DNA of 35,770 nt from Bacteroidaceae bacterium (GTDB lineage: Bacteria > Bacteroidota > Bacteroidia > Bacteroidales > Bacteroidaceae), in NCBI GenBank assembly GCA_017420875.1, contig JAFQNW010000041.1:1-35770 (forward strand). Reading direction: 5' to 3'. A program made the position numbers and the translations under genes. Shown in pieces: positions 7,920 through 17,026 of the stretch. The notes below the pieces were generated by a model. The model was not told where the DNA came from, searched no databases, and saw only the letters and a list, made by a program, of their open reading frames with translations. Every line of letters starts with the position of its first letter. Position 1 is the stretch's first letter.

Positions 7920-9816
7920 ATTTCTTTACCACAGGAAGTAACAAACGGCTTGCTGCACCTTCTTGGTGGAATATCTTGATGTTTTCTTTCAGCTCGAAAT
8001 CCTCTACCGTACAATGATAGGTATCAATGAATTTTTGTGGGTTTCGGTCGATAATAGGGAACCAAGAGCTTTGAATCTGAATCATCAAACGGTGACCGGG
8101 CAAGAACGAGTGGGCTACGTCGTACAAGGTGTAGTTCACCGGAGTTATCTCGTTCGGAGTGAAAGGTTGAGGATTGTCAAAACCGGTACGGAAACGTCCA
8201 CGGAACAATTCACCACGTACCAATTGTTGGAAACCACTCATCGGGTAACGGGCATTGTTCAAATAGTCTGTCGCTTCTTTCGGATAACGGAAGTTTTCAG
8301 GGAAAACATCGATGACCTTCACCATAAAGTCGGCATCTGTACTACTGATGGCTGTCATCAGTTCTACTTCGATAGGACCAGCCAAAGTCAGAGTGTCGGT
8401 CAATGGCTCGGTCATGAACGTAATCACGTCCGGGCGTGAAGTGGCGAAACGCTGGTCGTCCAACATGAATTCCTTGGTGCGATAACTTGTTGGATTGGCT
8501 GTATAAGGTACCGGATGTTCCATGTCGGATACATATTCGGTAAAGGAATCTTTTTCGGTAGGAGCCTTTGTCGATACAGAACCATCACCGTGTATATAAT
8601 AAGGTGTCGGTTGCATATCAGCTATCGGCCATTCGTCGTAGAATTCCCAATCGTTCTTTCCTGAATAGAAGATGTTTACGTGATGTTGAGGCTTTTCTCC
8701 TTCGTTTTCCAAATAATAACGGAAGAATGGGTATTGGATGTGGTCCATGTAATAGGCAGAGCTATTGTTGCCAAAATATACATTGCCGAAACCTTGGAAG
8801 TTACGGCTTCCCCAAGCTCCGTGCCACCAAGGGCCGAACGCCAGGTAAAGTTCTGTTTCAGGAGATTGTTTGCGGATAGCCTGATAGAGTCCCCAAGCTC
8901 CATAGCAGTCTTCCGAGTCGTACAGACCGCCTACCACCAGCATGGCCGGTTTTAGGTTGTAACAGGAAGTACGAGCGTCGCGTTCTTGCCAGAATGCATC
9001 GAAGTTGGGGTGGTTCTTGATGTTGTTCCACATGGTTTCAGTGGTGTCGCGAACCAAGTCATCTGCGTTCTTGAAAGTACCCAATGTCAGGAAGTCTGTA
9101 TATACGTCATTCTTTACGATGTCTCTGATAACTCCCTTGCCATAGTTCCGACCTTCCAAACCCGGGAGGAAGTTGGTTGTTTGCAAGAAAGTGAACGCTC
9201 CGTTATGATGGCGGTCGTCGCCGCGGAACCAGTCTGTTACCGGTGCTTGTGGAGAAACGGCCTTCAATGCCGGGTGGTTACTGGATGCACTCATGGTAGC
9301 ATAGAATCCGTCATAGCTGATTCCCCAAGTTCCTACATTGCCATTGTTATGGGTGTTCTTGAGCAACCATTCGATGGTATCATAAGTATCGGTTGCCTCG
9401 TCAATGTTCTTCTTGTCCTTCTTTCCCTTTTTATTCTTATTCAAGGGACGTACTTGTACAAATTCGCCTTCGCTTTTATAGCGTCCACGTACATCCTGAT
9501 AAACGATGATGTAATTCTTCTCTACATAAATACTTAAAGAACCGCGTAACCCACGGGCAAACTTGTCTCCATAGGGGGCACAAGAATAAGGCGAACGATG
9601 CATCAGGATAGGGTGCTGCTTGTCGTTGTTCTTTGGTTCATAAATAGCGGTATAGAGTTCTACGCCATCTCGCATCGGAATCATGACTTCGCGTTTGGTG
9701 TAGACTTCGCGTAGCTTCATTTCGATGCTGTCCGGTTGTGCGTTCTGAGCTTGTATCGAAAGACACGGCAGACTCATCAAAGTGAACAATAAAATAAGGT
9801 GTGTTAATCTTTTCAT
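7918..9816 (-). CDS. Secreted S15/CocE-NonD family alpha/beta hydrolase (X-Pro dipeptidyl-peptidase-like)
   Basis: Members of this family hydrolyse Xaa-Pro dipeptides, acyl amides or esters. The precursor of 632 residues begins MKRLTHLILLF and has a Sec signal peptide ending near SIQAQ, so the enzyme is periplasmic or exported. The catalytic serine motif GISYDGF is at about residues 165-171 (Ser167). The acid is likely the Asp of GGLYDSED, and the base is the His of GPWWHGAWG. A jelly-roll C-terminal domain typical of S15/CocE proteins follows (about residue 420 to the end). A further in-frame ATG directly upstream (9819) and a longer frame to 9861 exist. The longer frame would place residues ahead of the signal peptide and is covered by the promoter, so 9816/9819 is preferred. 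Substrate is unknown; glutaryl-acylase-like annotations are common for relatives. Confidence 0.88.
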   Translation of the reverse strand: MKRLTHLILLFTLMSLPCLSIQAQNAQPDSIEMKLREVYTKREVMIPMRDGVELYTAIYEPKNNDKQHPILMHRSPYSCAPYGDKFARGLRGSLSIYVEKNYIIVYQDVRGRYKSEGEFVQVRPLNKNKKGKKDKKNIDEATDTYDTIEWLLKNTHNNGNVGTWGISYDGFYATMSASSNHPALKAVSPQAPVTDWFRGDDRHHNGAFTFLQTTNFLPGLEGRNYGKGVIRDIVKNDVYTDFLTLGTFKNADDLVRDTTETMWNNIKNHPNFDAFWQERDARTSCYNLKPAMLVVGGLYDSEDCYGAWGLYQAIRKQSPETELYLAFGPWWHGAWGSRNFQGFGNVYFGNNSSAYYMDHIQYPFFRYYLENEGEKPQHHVNIFYSGKNDWEFYDEWPIADMQPTPYYIHGDGSVSTKAPTEKDSFTEYVSDMEHPVPYTANPTSYRTKEFMLDDQRFATSRPDVITFMTEPLTDTLTLAGPIEVELMTAISSTDADFMVKVIDVFPENFRYPKEATDYLNNARYPMSGFQQLVRGELFRGRFRTGFDNPQPFTPNEITPVNYTLYDVAHSFLPGHRLMIQIQSSWFPIIDRNPQKFIDTYHCTVEDFELKENIKIFHQEGAASRLLLPVVKK

Positions 9817-9850
9817 CATTATAGCGTCTGTTTTGTTAAAAAATCGTTGG

Positions 9851-9858
9851 CAAAGGTA
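9851..9858 (-). promoter_or_regulatory. -7 element of the S15-like hydrolase
   Basis: On the minus strand TACCTTTG matches TAnnTTTG. It lies 31 bp upstream of the ATG at 9819 and supports rejection of the upstream in-frame start at 9861. The divergent fumarase promoter is about 60 bp away. Confidence 0.55.
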
Positions 9859-9913
9859 CACACATTCCTTGAAAGATTTTACGTTGAATAGAGAAAAATT
9901 CGATAATAGTTTT

Positions 9914-9921
9914 TATCTTTG
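9914..9921 (+). promoter_or_regulatory. -7 element of the fumarase gene
   Basis: TATCTTTG fits TAnnTTTG exactly, 41 bp before the fumarase ATG. No clear -33 TTTG is present at 18-20 bp spacing. Confidence 0.5.
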
Positions 9922-9962
9922 TCGATAATGAACATTCATAACTAATAATTAATACAATACTT

Positions 9963-11600
9963 ATGGCAAATCCTGAATTCCATTATCAGCCCATGTTCGA
10001 TTTGGGTCCTGATAAGACTGAGTACTATTTGCTGACCAAGGACTACGTGTCAGTAAGCGAATTTGAAGGCAAGCCTATCCTAAAGGTTGAAAAGGAAGGT
10101 TTGACAGCTATGGCTAACGCAGCATTCCGCGATGTTTCTTTCTTGCTCCGCCGTGCACACAACGAACAAGTTGCCAAGATTTTGAGCGACCCTGAAGCAA
10201 GCGATAATGATAAGTATGTAGCTTTGACATTCCTCCGCAATGCCGAAGTGTCTGCCAAGGGTAAGTTGCCTTTGTGTCAGGATACCGGTACTGCTATCAT
10301 TCATGGTGAAAAGGGTCAACATGTATGGACCGGTTATTGCGATGAAGAAGCTTTGTCACTCGGTGTGTACAAGACTTATACCGAAGAAAATCTTCGCTAT
10401 TCTCAGAATGCACCTTTGACTATGTACGATGAAATGAACACCAAGTGTAACCTTCCGGCTCAGATCGATATCGAAGCTACTGAAGGTATGGAATACAAGT
10501 TCCTCTGTGTGACTAAGGGTGGTGGTTCTGCCAACAAGACATACTTGTATCAGGAAACTAAGGCAGTATTGAATCCGGCTACATTGGTCCCGTTCATGAT
10601 TGAAAAGATGAAGTCACTTGGTACAGCTGCTTGTCCTCCTTATCACATCGCATTTGTTATCGGTGGTACTTCTGCTGAAAAGAACTTGCTCACTGTGAAG
10701 TTGGCTTCTACTCACTATTACGATGAATTGCCAACTACCGGTAATGAATATGGTCGTGCATTCCGCGATGTAGAACTTGAAAAGCAGGTATTGGAAGAAG
10801 CTTACAACATTGGTTTGGGTGCCCAGTTTGGTGGTAAATACATGGCTCATGATATCCGTATCATTCGCTTGCCACGTCACGGTGCTTCTTGTCCAATTGG
10901 TTTGGGCGTTTCTTGCTCGGCCGACCGTAACATCAAGTGTAAGATTAACAAGGATGGTATTTGGATTGAAAAGATGGATGACAATCCGGGCGAATTGATT
11001 CCGGCTGAACTCCGCGAAGCTGGCGAAGGCGATGCTGTAAAGATTAACCTCAATCAGCCGATGGCAGACATCTTGAAGGAATTGACCAAGTATCCGGTAG
11101 CTACTCGTTTGTCTTTGAACGGTACTATCATCGTAGGTCGCGACATCGCTCACGCTAAGCTGAAAGAACGCATCGACAATGGTGAAGACCTTCCACAATA
11201 CATCAAGGATCATCCAATCTACTATGCAGGTCCTGCCAAGACTCCAGAAGGTATGGCTTGCGGTTCTATGGGCCCGACTACAGCTGGTCGTATGGACTCT
11301 TACGTAGACTTGTTCCAAAGCCATGGTGGTAGCATGATTATGTTGGCAAAAGGTAATCGTAGCCAGCAAGTAACAGATGCTTGTCAGAAGCATGGAGGTT
11401 TCTATCTCGGCTCTATCGGTGGTCCTGCAGCTATCTTGGCTCAGAACAACATCAAGAGCATTGAATGTGTAGAATATCCTGAACTTGGTATGGAAGCTAT
11501 CTGGAAGATAGAAGTAGAAGACTTCCCGGCATTTATCCTCGTAGATGACAAGGGTAACGATTTCTTTAAACAACTGAAACCACGTTGCAGCTGTAAATAA
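9963..11600 (+). CDS. fumA: Class I (iron-sulfur) fumarate hydratase
   Basis: The enzyme interconverts fumarate and L-malate. In Bacteroidales this serves the reductive branch that runs from oxaloacetate to succinate and propionate during anaerobic fermentation. The 545-residue single-chain form contains alpha and beta regions. The three cysteines that hold the catalytic 4Fe-4S cluster in class I fumarases are present: Cys105 (LCQDTGT), Cys224 (GTAACPPYH) and Cys318 (GVSCSAD), the same positions as in E. coli FumA. The C-terminal part has GGSIGGP-like loops (LGSIGGPAA) and ends in Cys-Ser-Cys-Lys. Codon choice is strongly biased, as expected of an abundant enzyme. It is monocistronic, with its own -7 box and a shared 30-bp palindromic terminator. 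Confidence 0.97.
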   Translation: MANPEFHYQPMFDLGPDKTEYYLLTKDYVSVSEFEGKPILKVEKEGLTAMANAAFRDVSFLLRRAHNEQVAKILSDPEASDNDKYVALTFLRNAEVSAKGKLPLCQDTGTAIIHGEKGQHVWTGYCDEEALSLGVYKTYTEENLRYSQNAPLTMYDEMNTKCNLPAQIDIEATEGMEYKFLCVTKGGGSANKTYLYQETKAVLNPATLVPFMIEKMKSLGTAACPPYHIAFVIGGTSAEKNLLTVKLASTHYYDELPTTGNEYGRAFRDVELEKQVLEEAYNIGLGAQFGGKYMAHDIRIIRLPRHGASCPIGLGVSCSADRNIKCKINKDGIWIEKMDDNPGELIPAELREAGEGDAVKINLNQPMADILKELTKYPVATRLSLNGTIIVGRDIAHAKLKERIDNGEDLPQYIKDHPIYYAGPAKTPEGMACGSMGPTTAGRMDSYVDLFQSHGGSMIMLAKGNRSQQVTDACQKHGGFYLGSIGGPAAILAQNNIKSIECVEYPELGMEAIWKIEVEDFPAFILVDDKGNDFFKQLKPRCSCK

Positions 11601-11667
11601 ATAACATTCAAATAAAAAATCGGGTAGACCATTTGGCCTACCCGATTTTTTATTTGAATGTTATTTA
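11598..11667. terminator. Bidirectional terminator: 30-bp perfect palindrome containing both convergent stop codons
   Basis: Arms 11598-11627 and 11638-11667 are perfectly complementary, with a 10-nt loop accatttggc (11628-11637). The GC-rich top is cgggtag/ctacccg, and the A/T tracts aataaaaaat/attttttatt give a T-run on both strands. The outermost three base pairs include the fumarase TAA (11598-11600). The other arm holds the permease TAA (11661-11663, minus). Confidence 0.95.
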
Positions 11668-13313
11668 GCTTGTGTGTGCTTCCAGATACGGAGCATGTAG
11701 AAGGCACAATGGGTAAATGCAAAGACAAACGAGATAATCAGCAAAGTCTTGTCTGAATCCCATCCGGCAGTCTGTTGATGCCACAAGCCTGTGATGACAG
11801 CCAGCACACTCATGGCCAAGCCTAAGACATTGAGTGTGGTAATGCCGCTTCGGCGAGCAATGTTGTGCTCAAGTTTGCTATGTTTCACACCATAGAGGGC
11901 ATACACATCTAGTCCGATCAACATCCACAAAACCAAACGAATCCAGGTATCAGCCGGTAAGAAGACCATCATGCAAAGGCAGGTCAGGATACCTAGAATA
12001 GGTACGGCAGGCACAAATGGGGTCTTGAAAGCACGCTCTACATTAGGCATACTCTTGCGGACAATCAGGATGCCGGCACATACCAAGGTAAAGGCAAACA
12101 AAGTACCGATGCTCACCATTTCGCCGGCCACACGGGCCGGAATAAAGGCTGCCATTACACTGACAATGACCATGAACAAAAGGTTGCTATGTGCCGGAGT
12201 ACGGTATTTTTCGTGAATCTTCGAGAAGAACGGAGGCAACAGACCATCGCGGCTCATGCTGAGGAAGACACGGCTTTGTCCAAGCAGAGTCACCATGATA
12301 ACCGAACAATATCCGAACAGAATTGCCAATACGATAGCACGGTTCAACCATGGATAGGCGGGAGTAATGACTCCGGCGGCATTGGCTGGTCCCATGTGGT
12401 CGATGGCTACGGCTACAGGAGCAATACCCTGCTGGCCGGCAAATTCGGTGTAATGAGCTACCCCGGTCATGACATGGGCAAAGAGGATGTAAAGCACAGT
12501 ACATACCAATAAGGACATCAGGATACCGATAGGCATGTTGCGTTCGGGATTCTTAGTCTCTTGGGCAGCGGTACTTACCGCATCGAAACCCAGGAAGGCG
12601 AAGAACACTACTGCAGCTCCTCGGAATATCCCACTGAAGCCAAATTCGCCCAATGTGCCGGTGTTAGTCGGAATATATGGGGTGTAATTGTCTGCCTGAA
12701 TGAATTGCCAACCCAAGATAACGAAGATAAGGATAACGGCAACTTTCAGAAAAACGATGATGTTGTTGACAAACGAACTTTCCTGAGTACCCTTGACCAG
12801 AAATAGACTCATGATGATGACGATAATGGCTGCCGGTATGTTGGCAATGCCTCCGTCCCAAGGACAGGCAGTCCATTCGGGGGGCAGGTCAATTCCAAGC
12901 CCTTGCAGGAAAACAACTAGATATCGGCTCCAGCTGATGCTGACAGTGGTAGCTGCTACGGTATATTCCAGCACGAGATCCCAACCGATAATCCAGGCAA
13001 TAAGTTCGCCCATGGTTGCATATGAATAAGTATAGGCACTACCCGCAACCGGTATCATGGAAGCAAACTCGGCATAGCAAAGTCCGGCAAAACAACAACC
13101 AATAGCTGCGATGATGAAACTCAGGGTAATGGCTGGTCCCGTATATTCGGCGGCTACGGTCCCGGTGATAGAAAAGAGACCGGCTCCGATGATGGCTCCT
13201 ACACCCAATGCGATGAGTCCCCATGGTCCCAGTACTCGTTTTAGCGATTTGCTGCCCGATTCATGAGCCTCTGCTTCGAGGGCAGCAAATGGTTTCTTGA
13301 TAAACAATCCCAT
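11661..13313 (-). CDS. APC-superfamily amino acid permease (cationic amino acid transporter type)
   Basis: An inner membrane carrier of 550 residues with about 12-14 hydrophobic segments. A short cytoplasmic N-terminus (MGLFIKKPFAALEAEA) leads into the APC signature helix 1 GVGAIIGAGLFSITG (about residues 37-51). The second segment is followed by CYAEFASMIPVAGSAYTY, a stretch characteristic of the YhdG/CAT subfamily (TC 2.A.3.3). Helix 6-7 contains FFAFLGFDAVSTAAQETKNPERNMPIGI, which is also diagnostic. It probably imports or exchanges an amino acid with protons; the exact substrate cannot be read from the sequence. It is transcribed from a strong promoter at 13345-13376 and ends at the palindrome shared with fumarase. 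Confidence 0.93.
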   Translation of the reverse strand: MGLFIKKPFAALEAEAHESGSKSLKRVLGPWGLIALGVGAIIGAGLFSITGTVAAEYTGPAITLSFIIAAIGCCFAGLCYAEFASMIPVAGSAYTYSYATMGELIAWIIGWDLVLEYTVAATTVSISWSRYLVVFLQGLGIDLPPEWTACPWDGGIANIPAAIIVIIMSLFLVKGTQESSFVNNIIVFLKVAVILIFVILGWQFIQADNYTPYIPTNTGTLGEFGFSGIFRGAAVVFFAFLGFDAVSTAAQETKNPERNMPIGILMSLLVCTVLYILFAHVMTGVAHYTEFAGQQGIAPVAVAIDHMGPANAAGVITPAYPWLNRAIVLAILFGYCSVIMVTLLGQSRVFLSMSRDGLLPPFFSKIHEKYRTPAHSNLLFMVIVSVMAAFIPARVAGEMVSIGTLFAFTLVCAGILIVRKSMPNVERAFKTPFVPAVPILGILTCLCMMVFLPADTWIRLVLWMLIGLDVYALYGVKHSKLEHNIARRSGITTLNVLGLAMSVLAVITGLWHQQTAGWDSDKTLLIISFVFAFTHCAFYMLRIWKHTQAK

Positions 13314-13344
13314 TTTTCTAATACGTTTTAGTGATAATTGGTCG

Positions 13345-13376
13345 CAAATTTAGTGCTTGTGAGTGGTTGATGCAAA
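13345..13376 (-). promoter_or_regulatory. Promoter of the APC permease
   Basis: On the minus strand, -33 TTTG (13373-13376), a 20-bp spacer and -7 TAAATTTG (13345-13352) match the Bacteroides consensus. The -7 box ends 31 bp before the ATG. Confidence 0.75.
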
Positions 13377-13394
13377 TGTATTGGTCATTTTTAT

Positions 13395-13469
13395 ATACGA
13401 ATTACACGGATTAACGCGGTTTTAGATACTTGTTGTTTTTTCTATCCGCGAAATCCGTGTAATTCGTAT
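13395..13469. repeat. Long imperfect palindrome, dispersed-repeat or terminator candidate
   Basis: An 18-bp perfect inverted repeat, atacgaattacacggatt (13395-13412) and its complement (13452-13469), encloses a second pair, cgcgg (13415-13419)/ccgcg (13446-13450), and a 26-nt T-rich loop. It lies between the M28 peptidase and the APC promoter. The words attacacggatt and aatccgtgtaattcgt resemble intergenic repeats I recall from Bacteroidota genomes. A second role as terminator for the frr-rsgA-M28 operon is possible. Confidence 0.65.
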
Positions 13470-13483
13470 TTCGTTTGTATATT

Positions 13484-14512
13484 TTAATATTGTTCGTTAG
13501 CTAATTTCCAGAATGCCAAGAACGATGCCTTGGTAATGTCTACCATCTTGTTCCAATTGATTCGTTCAGAATGGTCGCCAGGCAAGTGATAGTCGGGATG
13601 TCCGTCTGTGTGATACCAAATGATGGGGATACCCAACTTAGCAAAGGTGCCGTTGTCGCTACCGCCTACAGGATTATCCCAAGCACGATAGTCTGGATCC
13701 AATTGTAGACGATAGGTTTCGATATCTTTCTTCAACCAGTCACCGAAAGCCTGATAAGCAGCTGTATAGAAATAAACAAATTGCATCGGGCGGTCTTCCT
13801 GATTGTTGCGGCCAATCATGTCGTAGTTCAAATAACCTTTTACCTTGCCGATTTCTGGATACTTCATGGCGAAATAGCGGGAGCCGAGCAAACCTTTTTC
13901 TTCACCATCCCAGAAGGCGAAGATAACAGTACGCTCTGGTTGTTCGTCGGTAGCCAAAAAAGCACGGGCTACTTGCAACACGGCTTGTACACCGGATGCA
14001 TTGTCGTCTGCTCCGTTATAAATCTGGTCACCTGACAACATGGGGTCGTAACCCAAGTGGTCGTAATGTGCACCGATAATGACAATTTCGTTCGGATTCT
14101 TTCCTTCAATCTTAGCCAGGATGTTACGCATGTCTAGCTTTTGATGAACGCCTTGTTTCAATTTGGCGATAGAGTCTGGATGTATTTGCCAGCGTTGTCC
14201 TTTTTTCTGACGTTCAGCGTGAGCTGCTTCAAAATGTTGCACATAGCTGTTGTCGAACAAAGGTTGCAATCCCATTTGCTTCAAGCAAGAAATGATGTAA
14301 TTGCCGGCAATGCGTCCGCCTTTCCAACCGGCTTCGCGGCCTTCCAGCTCATCGCAAGCCAAGAAGTCGATGTGTGCTTCGGCTGTGGCACGGTTGATGC
14401 TGGCTACACCTTTTGCTTCAGGATTTATTTTTTTGCCTTTCTTTGGTGAGGAGGCTTCTAGTTGGGCAGCTCCAAAAATAAACAATGCTGCCAGGAACAG
14501 GTACTTTTTCAT
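13484..14512 (-). CDS. Exported M28-family zinc aminopeptidase
   Basis: A metallopeptidase that would remove N-terminal residues from peptides using two zinc ions. The 342-residue precursor has an N-terminal signal peptide (KKYLFLAALFIFGAAQLEAS), so it acts outside the cytoplasm. The M28 ligand motifs occur in order: GAHYDH (His and Asp), NGADDNASG (bridging Asp), FWDGEEKGLLGS (catalytic Glu and ligand Glu), NYDMIGR (Asp ligand) and YHLPGDHSERIN (final His). All expected residues are present. A basic stretch PKKGKK follows the signal peptide. It starts 12 bp after the rsgA stop with no intervening promoter, so it is probably the last gene of frr-rsgA-M28. Substrate preference is unknown. Confidence 0.93.
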   Translation of the reverse strand: MKKYLFLAALFIFGAAQLEASSPKKGKKINPEAKGVASINRATAEAHIDFLACDELEGREAGWKGGRIAGNYIISCLKQMGLQPLFDNSYVQHFEAAHAERQKKGQRWQIHPDSIAKLKQGVHQKLDMRNILAKIEGKNPNEIVIIGAHYDHLGYDPMLSGDQIYNGADDNASGVQAVLQVARAFLATDEQPERTVIFAFWDGEEKGLLGSRYFAMKYPEIGKVKGYLNYDMIGRNNQEDRPMQFVYFYTAAYQAFGDWLKKDIETYRLQLDPDYRAWDNPVGGSDNGTFAKLGIPIIWYHTDGHPDYHLPGDHSERINWNKMVDITKASFLAFWKLANEQY

Positions 14513-14524
14513 GGTTTGATAAGG

Positions 14525-15457
14525 TTAGAATGCAGCCCGGTACTTCCCTTCTTCTTTGTCTTCCAGCATGTTCAGGTAGGAAGTGTAACGCGACTCGCTG
14601 ATTAAATGTTTTTCTACGGCATCGCGTACGGCACACCCCGGCTCATGACGGTGGGTGCAATTGCCGTATTTGCAATTGGCCGAATATTCGAATATTTCTT
14701 TAAAGTAATGACCCACTTCTCCCTCTTCCATGTCGAATGTGCCGAATCCTTTGATGCCCGGAGTATCTATCAGATATCCTCCATCGGCTAACGGGAACAT
14801 TTCTGAAAAGGTCGTGGTGTGCATGCCTTTGTTGTGATAGTCGGAGATTTCTCCGGTCTTGACGCTCAACTCCGGAAGGATGGCGTTGATCAAGGTCGAT
14901 TTGCCTACCCCCGAATTACCGGATAGCAATGTAACTTTTCCGGCTAAATCTTTTTTGATTTCGTCGATGCCTGTTTCGTTGAGGGCTGATACCTTGAAAC
15001 ATGGATATCCGATGTAGGTGTATAAGTCGATGAGGCCTTTCATGTATCGGGTTTCGTCTTCGTTGTAGCGGTCAATCTTGTTGAAGATGAGCTTGACGGG
15101 TACTCGATATGCTTCGGCCGTAGCCAAGAAACGGTCGATGAAGATGGTGGAAGTTTCGGGGTAGTTGATGGTAATAATCAACATACACTGGTCGAGGTTG
15201 GCGGCCAGTATATGCGATTGTTTGGATAGATTGGATGCACGACGGATGATGTAGTTCTTACGGTCTTCGATTTCGCTGATAAAGGCAGTCCCTTCGTTGT
15301 TGACAATGATTTGTACATGGTCGCCAACGGCTATCGGGTTGGTGCTACGAATGCCCTTCAGACGAAAGTTCCCTTTGATTTTGCAATCTACGAGTTTTCC
15401 TTCGTCTGTCTTGACCTGATACCAGCTTCCTGTGTTTTTAATGACTAATCCGTGCAC
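14525..15457 (-). CDS. rsgA: Small ribosomal subunit biogenesis GTPase RsgA
   Basis: RsgA checks maturation of the 30S decoding centre and releases RbfA, with GTPase activity stimulated by the 30S subunit. The 310-residue protein has the N-terminal OB fold (residues 1 to about 70, [15 protein letters not shown]), then the circularly permuted G domain. G4 NKID (about residue 130) comes first, then G1 [12 protein letters not shown] (about 180-191), then G3 DTPGIKGFG (about 230-238). The C-terminal zinc knuckle has the ligands of [14 protein letters not shown] (about 267-280). Length and motif order are typical. It lies 9 bp after frr, which indicates co-transcription of two ribosome-function genes. 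Confidence 0.97.
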   Translation of the reverse strand: MHGLVIKNTGSWYQVKTDEGKLVDCKIKGNFRLKGIRSTNPIAVGDHVQIIVNNEGTAFISEIEDRKNYIIRRASNLSKQSHILAANLDQCMLIITINYPETSTIFIDRFLATAEAYRVPVKLIFNKIDRYNEDETRYMKGLIDLYTYIGYPCFKVSALNETGIDEIKKDLAGKVTLLSGNSGVGKSTLINAILPELSVKTGEISDYHNKGMHTTTFSEMFPLADGGYLIDTPGIKGFGTFDMEEGEVGHYFKEIFEYSANCKYGNCTHRHEPGCAVRDAVEKHLISESRYTSYLNMLEDKEEGKYRAAF

Positions 15458-15466
15458 GTCCTATCT

Positions 15467-16027
15467 TTATACGGTCATGATTTCTTTTTCTTTGGCAGCG
15501 AACAACTCTTCGATGTTCTTGATGTACTTGTCATGCAACTTCTGGAGTTTTTCTTCGCCATTTTTTTGTTCGTCTTCTGGCAAACCTTCCTTTACGGCTT
15601 TCTTCAGCTTGTCTACACCGTCACGACGGGCATTACGAACACTGACTTTGGCATTTTCGGCTTCACCTTTACATTGCTTAGCCAGTTGCTTACGACGTTC
15701 TTCGGTCAAAGGAGGGATACCGATACGGATAATTTCACCGTTGTTTTCCGGCATGATACCCAAGTCGGAGTCGATGATGGCTTTTTCGATTACGCGGAAC
15801 ATGCTCTTGTCCCAAGGCTTGATTGCGATGCTTCGTGCATCGGGAGTAGTTACCGAAGCCACATTGTTGATGGGCACCATGCTACCGTATGAATCGACAC
15901 GGATACCGTCCAACAAACGTACATCAGCTTTACCGGCACGGATATGTGCCAATGATTCTTCCAAATACATGGTAGCCATATCCATTTTGTCTTGAGCCTC
16001 GTTGAGGCAGGTCTTAACGTCTGTCAT
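15467..16027 (-). CDS. frr: Ribosome recycling factor
   Basis: RRF, together with EF-G, splits post-termination ribosomes for reuse. The 186-residue protein covers the whole family: a three-helix bundle with the domain II insertion. Recognisable blocks are [40 protein letters not shown] and the C-terminal [32 protein letters not shown] region. The ATG at 16027 is preceded by an AAAGGA Shine-Dalgarno-like sequence and a promoter (16065-16095). Unlike many bacteria it is not directly behind pyrH here: a NigD-like lipoprotein gene is inserted between the two. Confidence 0.97.
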   Translation of the reverse strand: MTDVKTCLNEAQDKMDMATMYLEESLAHIRAGKADVRLLDGIRVDSYGSMVPINNVASVTTPDARSIAIKPWDKSMFRVIEKAIIDSDLGIMPENNGEIIRIGIPPLTEERRKQLAKQCKGEAENAKVSVRNARRDGVDKLKKAVKEGLPEDEQKNGEEKLQKLHDKYIKNIEELFAAKEKEIMTV

Positions 16028-16064
16028 ATTCTTGTCCTTTAAGTTGATACTATGATTATTGAAA

Positions 16065-16095
16065 CAAAAATAGGTTATTTTTTACATCTATGCAA
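16065..16095 (-). promoter_or_regulatory. Promoter of frr-rsgA-M28
   Basis: On the minus strand, -7 TATTTTTG (16065-16072) with TTG (16093-16095, preceded by T or A) about 20 bp upstream fits the Bacteroides consensus, with one -33 mismatch. It lies 37 bp before the frr ATG. Confidence 0.6.
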
Positions 16096-16159
16096 TTATT
16101 CATCGAATCAAAATGTATGATTCCTGACGAAATTTGGGATATTGCTTGATTAGACGGGG

Positions 16160-16870
16160 TTAATTTCCTTCAGACACGATGAACGGAAGTTCTACTTCTA
16201 CCTCACCATTTACGCTGGATTGAAGTTTTAACTTGATACCTTGTGTGCCGGCAGGGATATCCAAACTATTCAGGTTGAAAGATACGGCATTGTTGAGCAA
16301 GTATCCGCTTACATCGTTGTATGTGTTGTAGCGGAGCTGCAGATGAATGTATCCGTCTGACCCGTATAACTCATTGTCGGAAGCCGGACGCAACAAACTG
16401 ATTCTGTGTTTGGCTTGCGACGGGATGTCCTGTTGGTAAATGATGTTCAGGTGATTACCGCTGATGGTCAAGTTACCTTGAGCAATGGTGATAGGGTCGT
16501 TTCCATAGGCTTCATCGTTTTCAGGAGTCAATGTTTCGATGTCTTTGGTCAAGACTTCTTGGATGCTGAGAAGCTTCACGGCATGGTCAAATCCGTAATA
16601 CTTGTCGGATAGCGGGTTGAATGTAATGATGACCCGTTGTCCGTCTTCGAACAAGTCGCTGGTTGCGGTAGAATTCAAATGCTGGTTCACCGGCCACAAC
16701 TTTCCCCAAATATCATCGGTCAAGTAGAATCCGTCGCCGGTGATGGATAAGGTTGCCCACGAAGGAGTGGTGAAATCGCCGATAGAGTATCCTTCTTCGT
16801 CGTCACAGGATGTCAATGTAGGAATAAGGACCGCACAAAGGGTCAAAAATAGCATTTTTAGTCTTTTCAT
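16160..16870 (-). CDS. NigD-like lipoprotein
   Basis: A 236-residue lipoprotein precursor with a signal peptide ending PTLTSC, with Cys22 as the lipid attachment site followed by acidic DDEEG. The mature part begins with a small beta domain (SWATLSITGDGFYLTDDIWGKLWPVN; about residues 38-63) and continues with a second beta-rich domain that includes RVIITFNPL and VSFNLNSLDIP. I recognise the Bacteroidales NigD-like family, which has an OB-like N-terminal domain plus a C-terminal beta-sandwich and is named after a gene linked to bacteriocin production. Function in general is unknown, and no bacteriocin gene is nearby. It has its own -7 box, stands between pyrH and frr, and no toxin partner is visible. 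Confidence 0.75.
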   Translation of the reverse strand: MKRLKMLFLTLCAVLIPTLTSCDDEEGYSIGDFTTPSWATLSITGDGFYLTDDIWGKLWPVNQHLNSTATSDLFEDGQRVIITFNPLSDKYYGFDHAVKLLSIQEVLTKDIETLTPENDEAYGNDPITIAQGNLTISGNHLNIIYQQDIPSQAKHRISLLRPASDNELYGSDGYIHLQLRYNTYNDVSGYLLNNAVSFNLNSLDIPAGTQGIKLKLQSSVNGEVEVELPFIVSEGN

Positions 16871-16898
16871 AATTATCTTTGTTTTTGCATGAGGGTTG

Positions 16899-16906
16899 CA
16901 AAGGTA
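16899..16906 (-). promoter_or_regulatory. -7 element of the NigD-like gene
   Basis: On the minus strand TACCTTTG matches TAnnTTTG, 28 bp upstream of the ATG at 16870. No matching -33 is visible. Confidence 0.5.
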
Positions 16907-16967
16907 GGATTTTTTATCGAAGTAATCGTTAGTTTGAAGAAAAAAAAGCGAACGAGTGAGTGTAAAA

Positions 16968-17008
16968 AAATATGCCTTCGCGTACAGAAAAGACGCGAAG
17001 GCATATTT
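16968..17008 (-). terminator. Intrinsic terminator of pyrH
   Basis: A 16-bp perfect stem, arms 16968-16983 and 16993-17008 (core tatgccttcgcgt), with a 9-nt loop. Read on the minus strand it is followed by a run of seven T. It lies 18 bp after the pyrH stop. The core GCCTTCGCG recurs in the terminator at 35343-35382. Confidence 0.9.
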
Positions 17009-17026
17009 AAAATCAGTGAAGCTGTT

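Noticed and set aside
9819-9861. Longer N-terminus of the S15-like hydrolase (start at 9861)
   Set aside because: It would put residues before a normal signal peptide and would span the -7 box at 9851-9858.
10614-11573. 319-codon open frame antisense to fumarase
   Set aside because: Shadow of a strongly codon-biased gene; no promoter and no recognisable domain.
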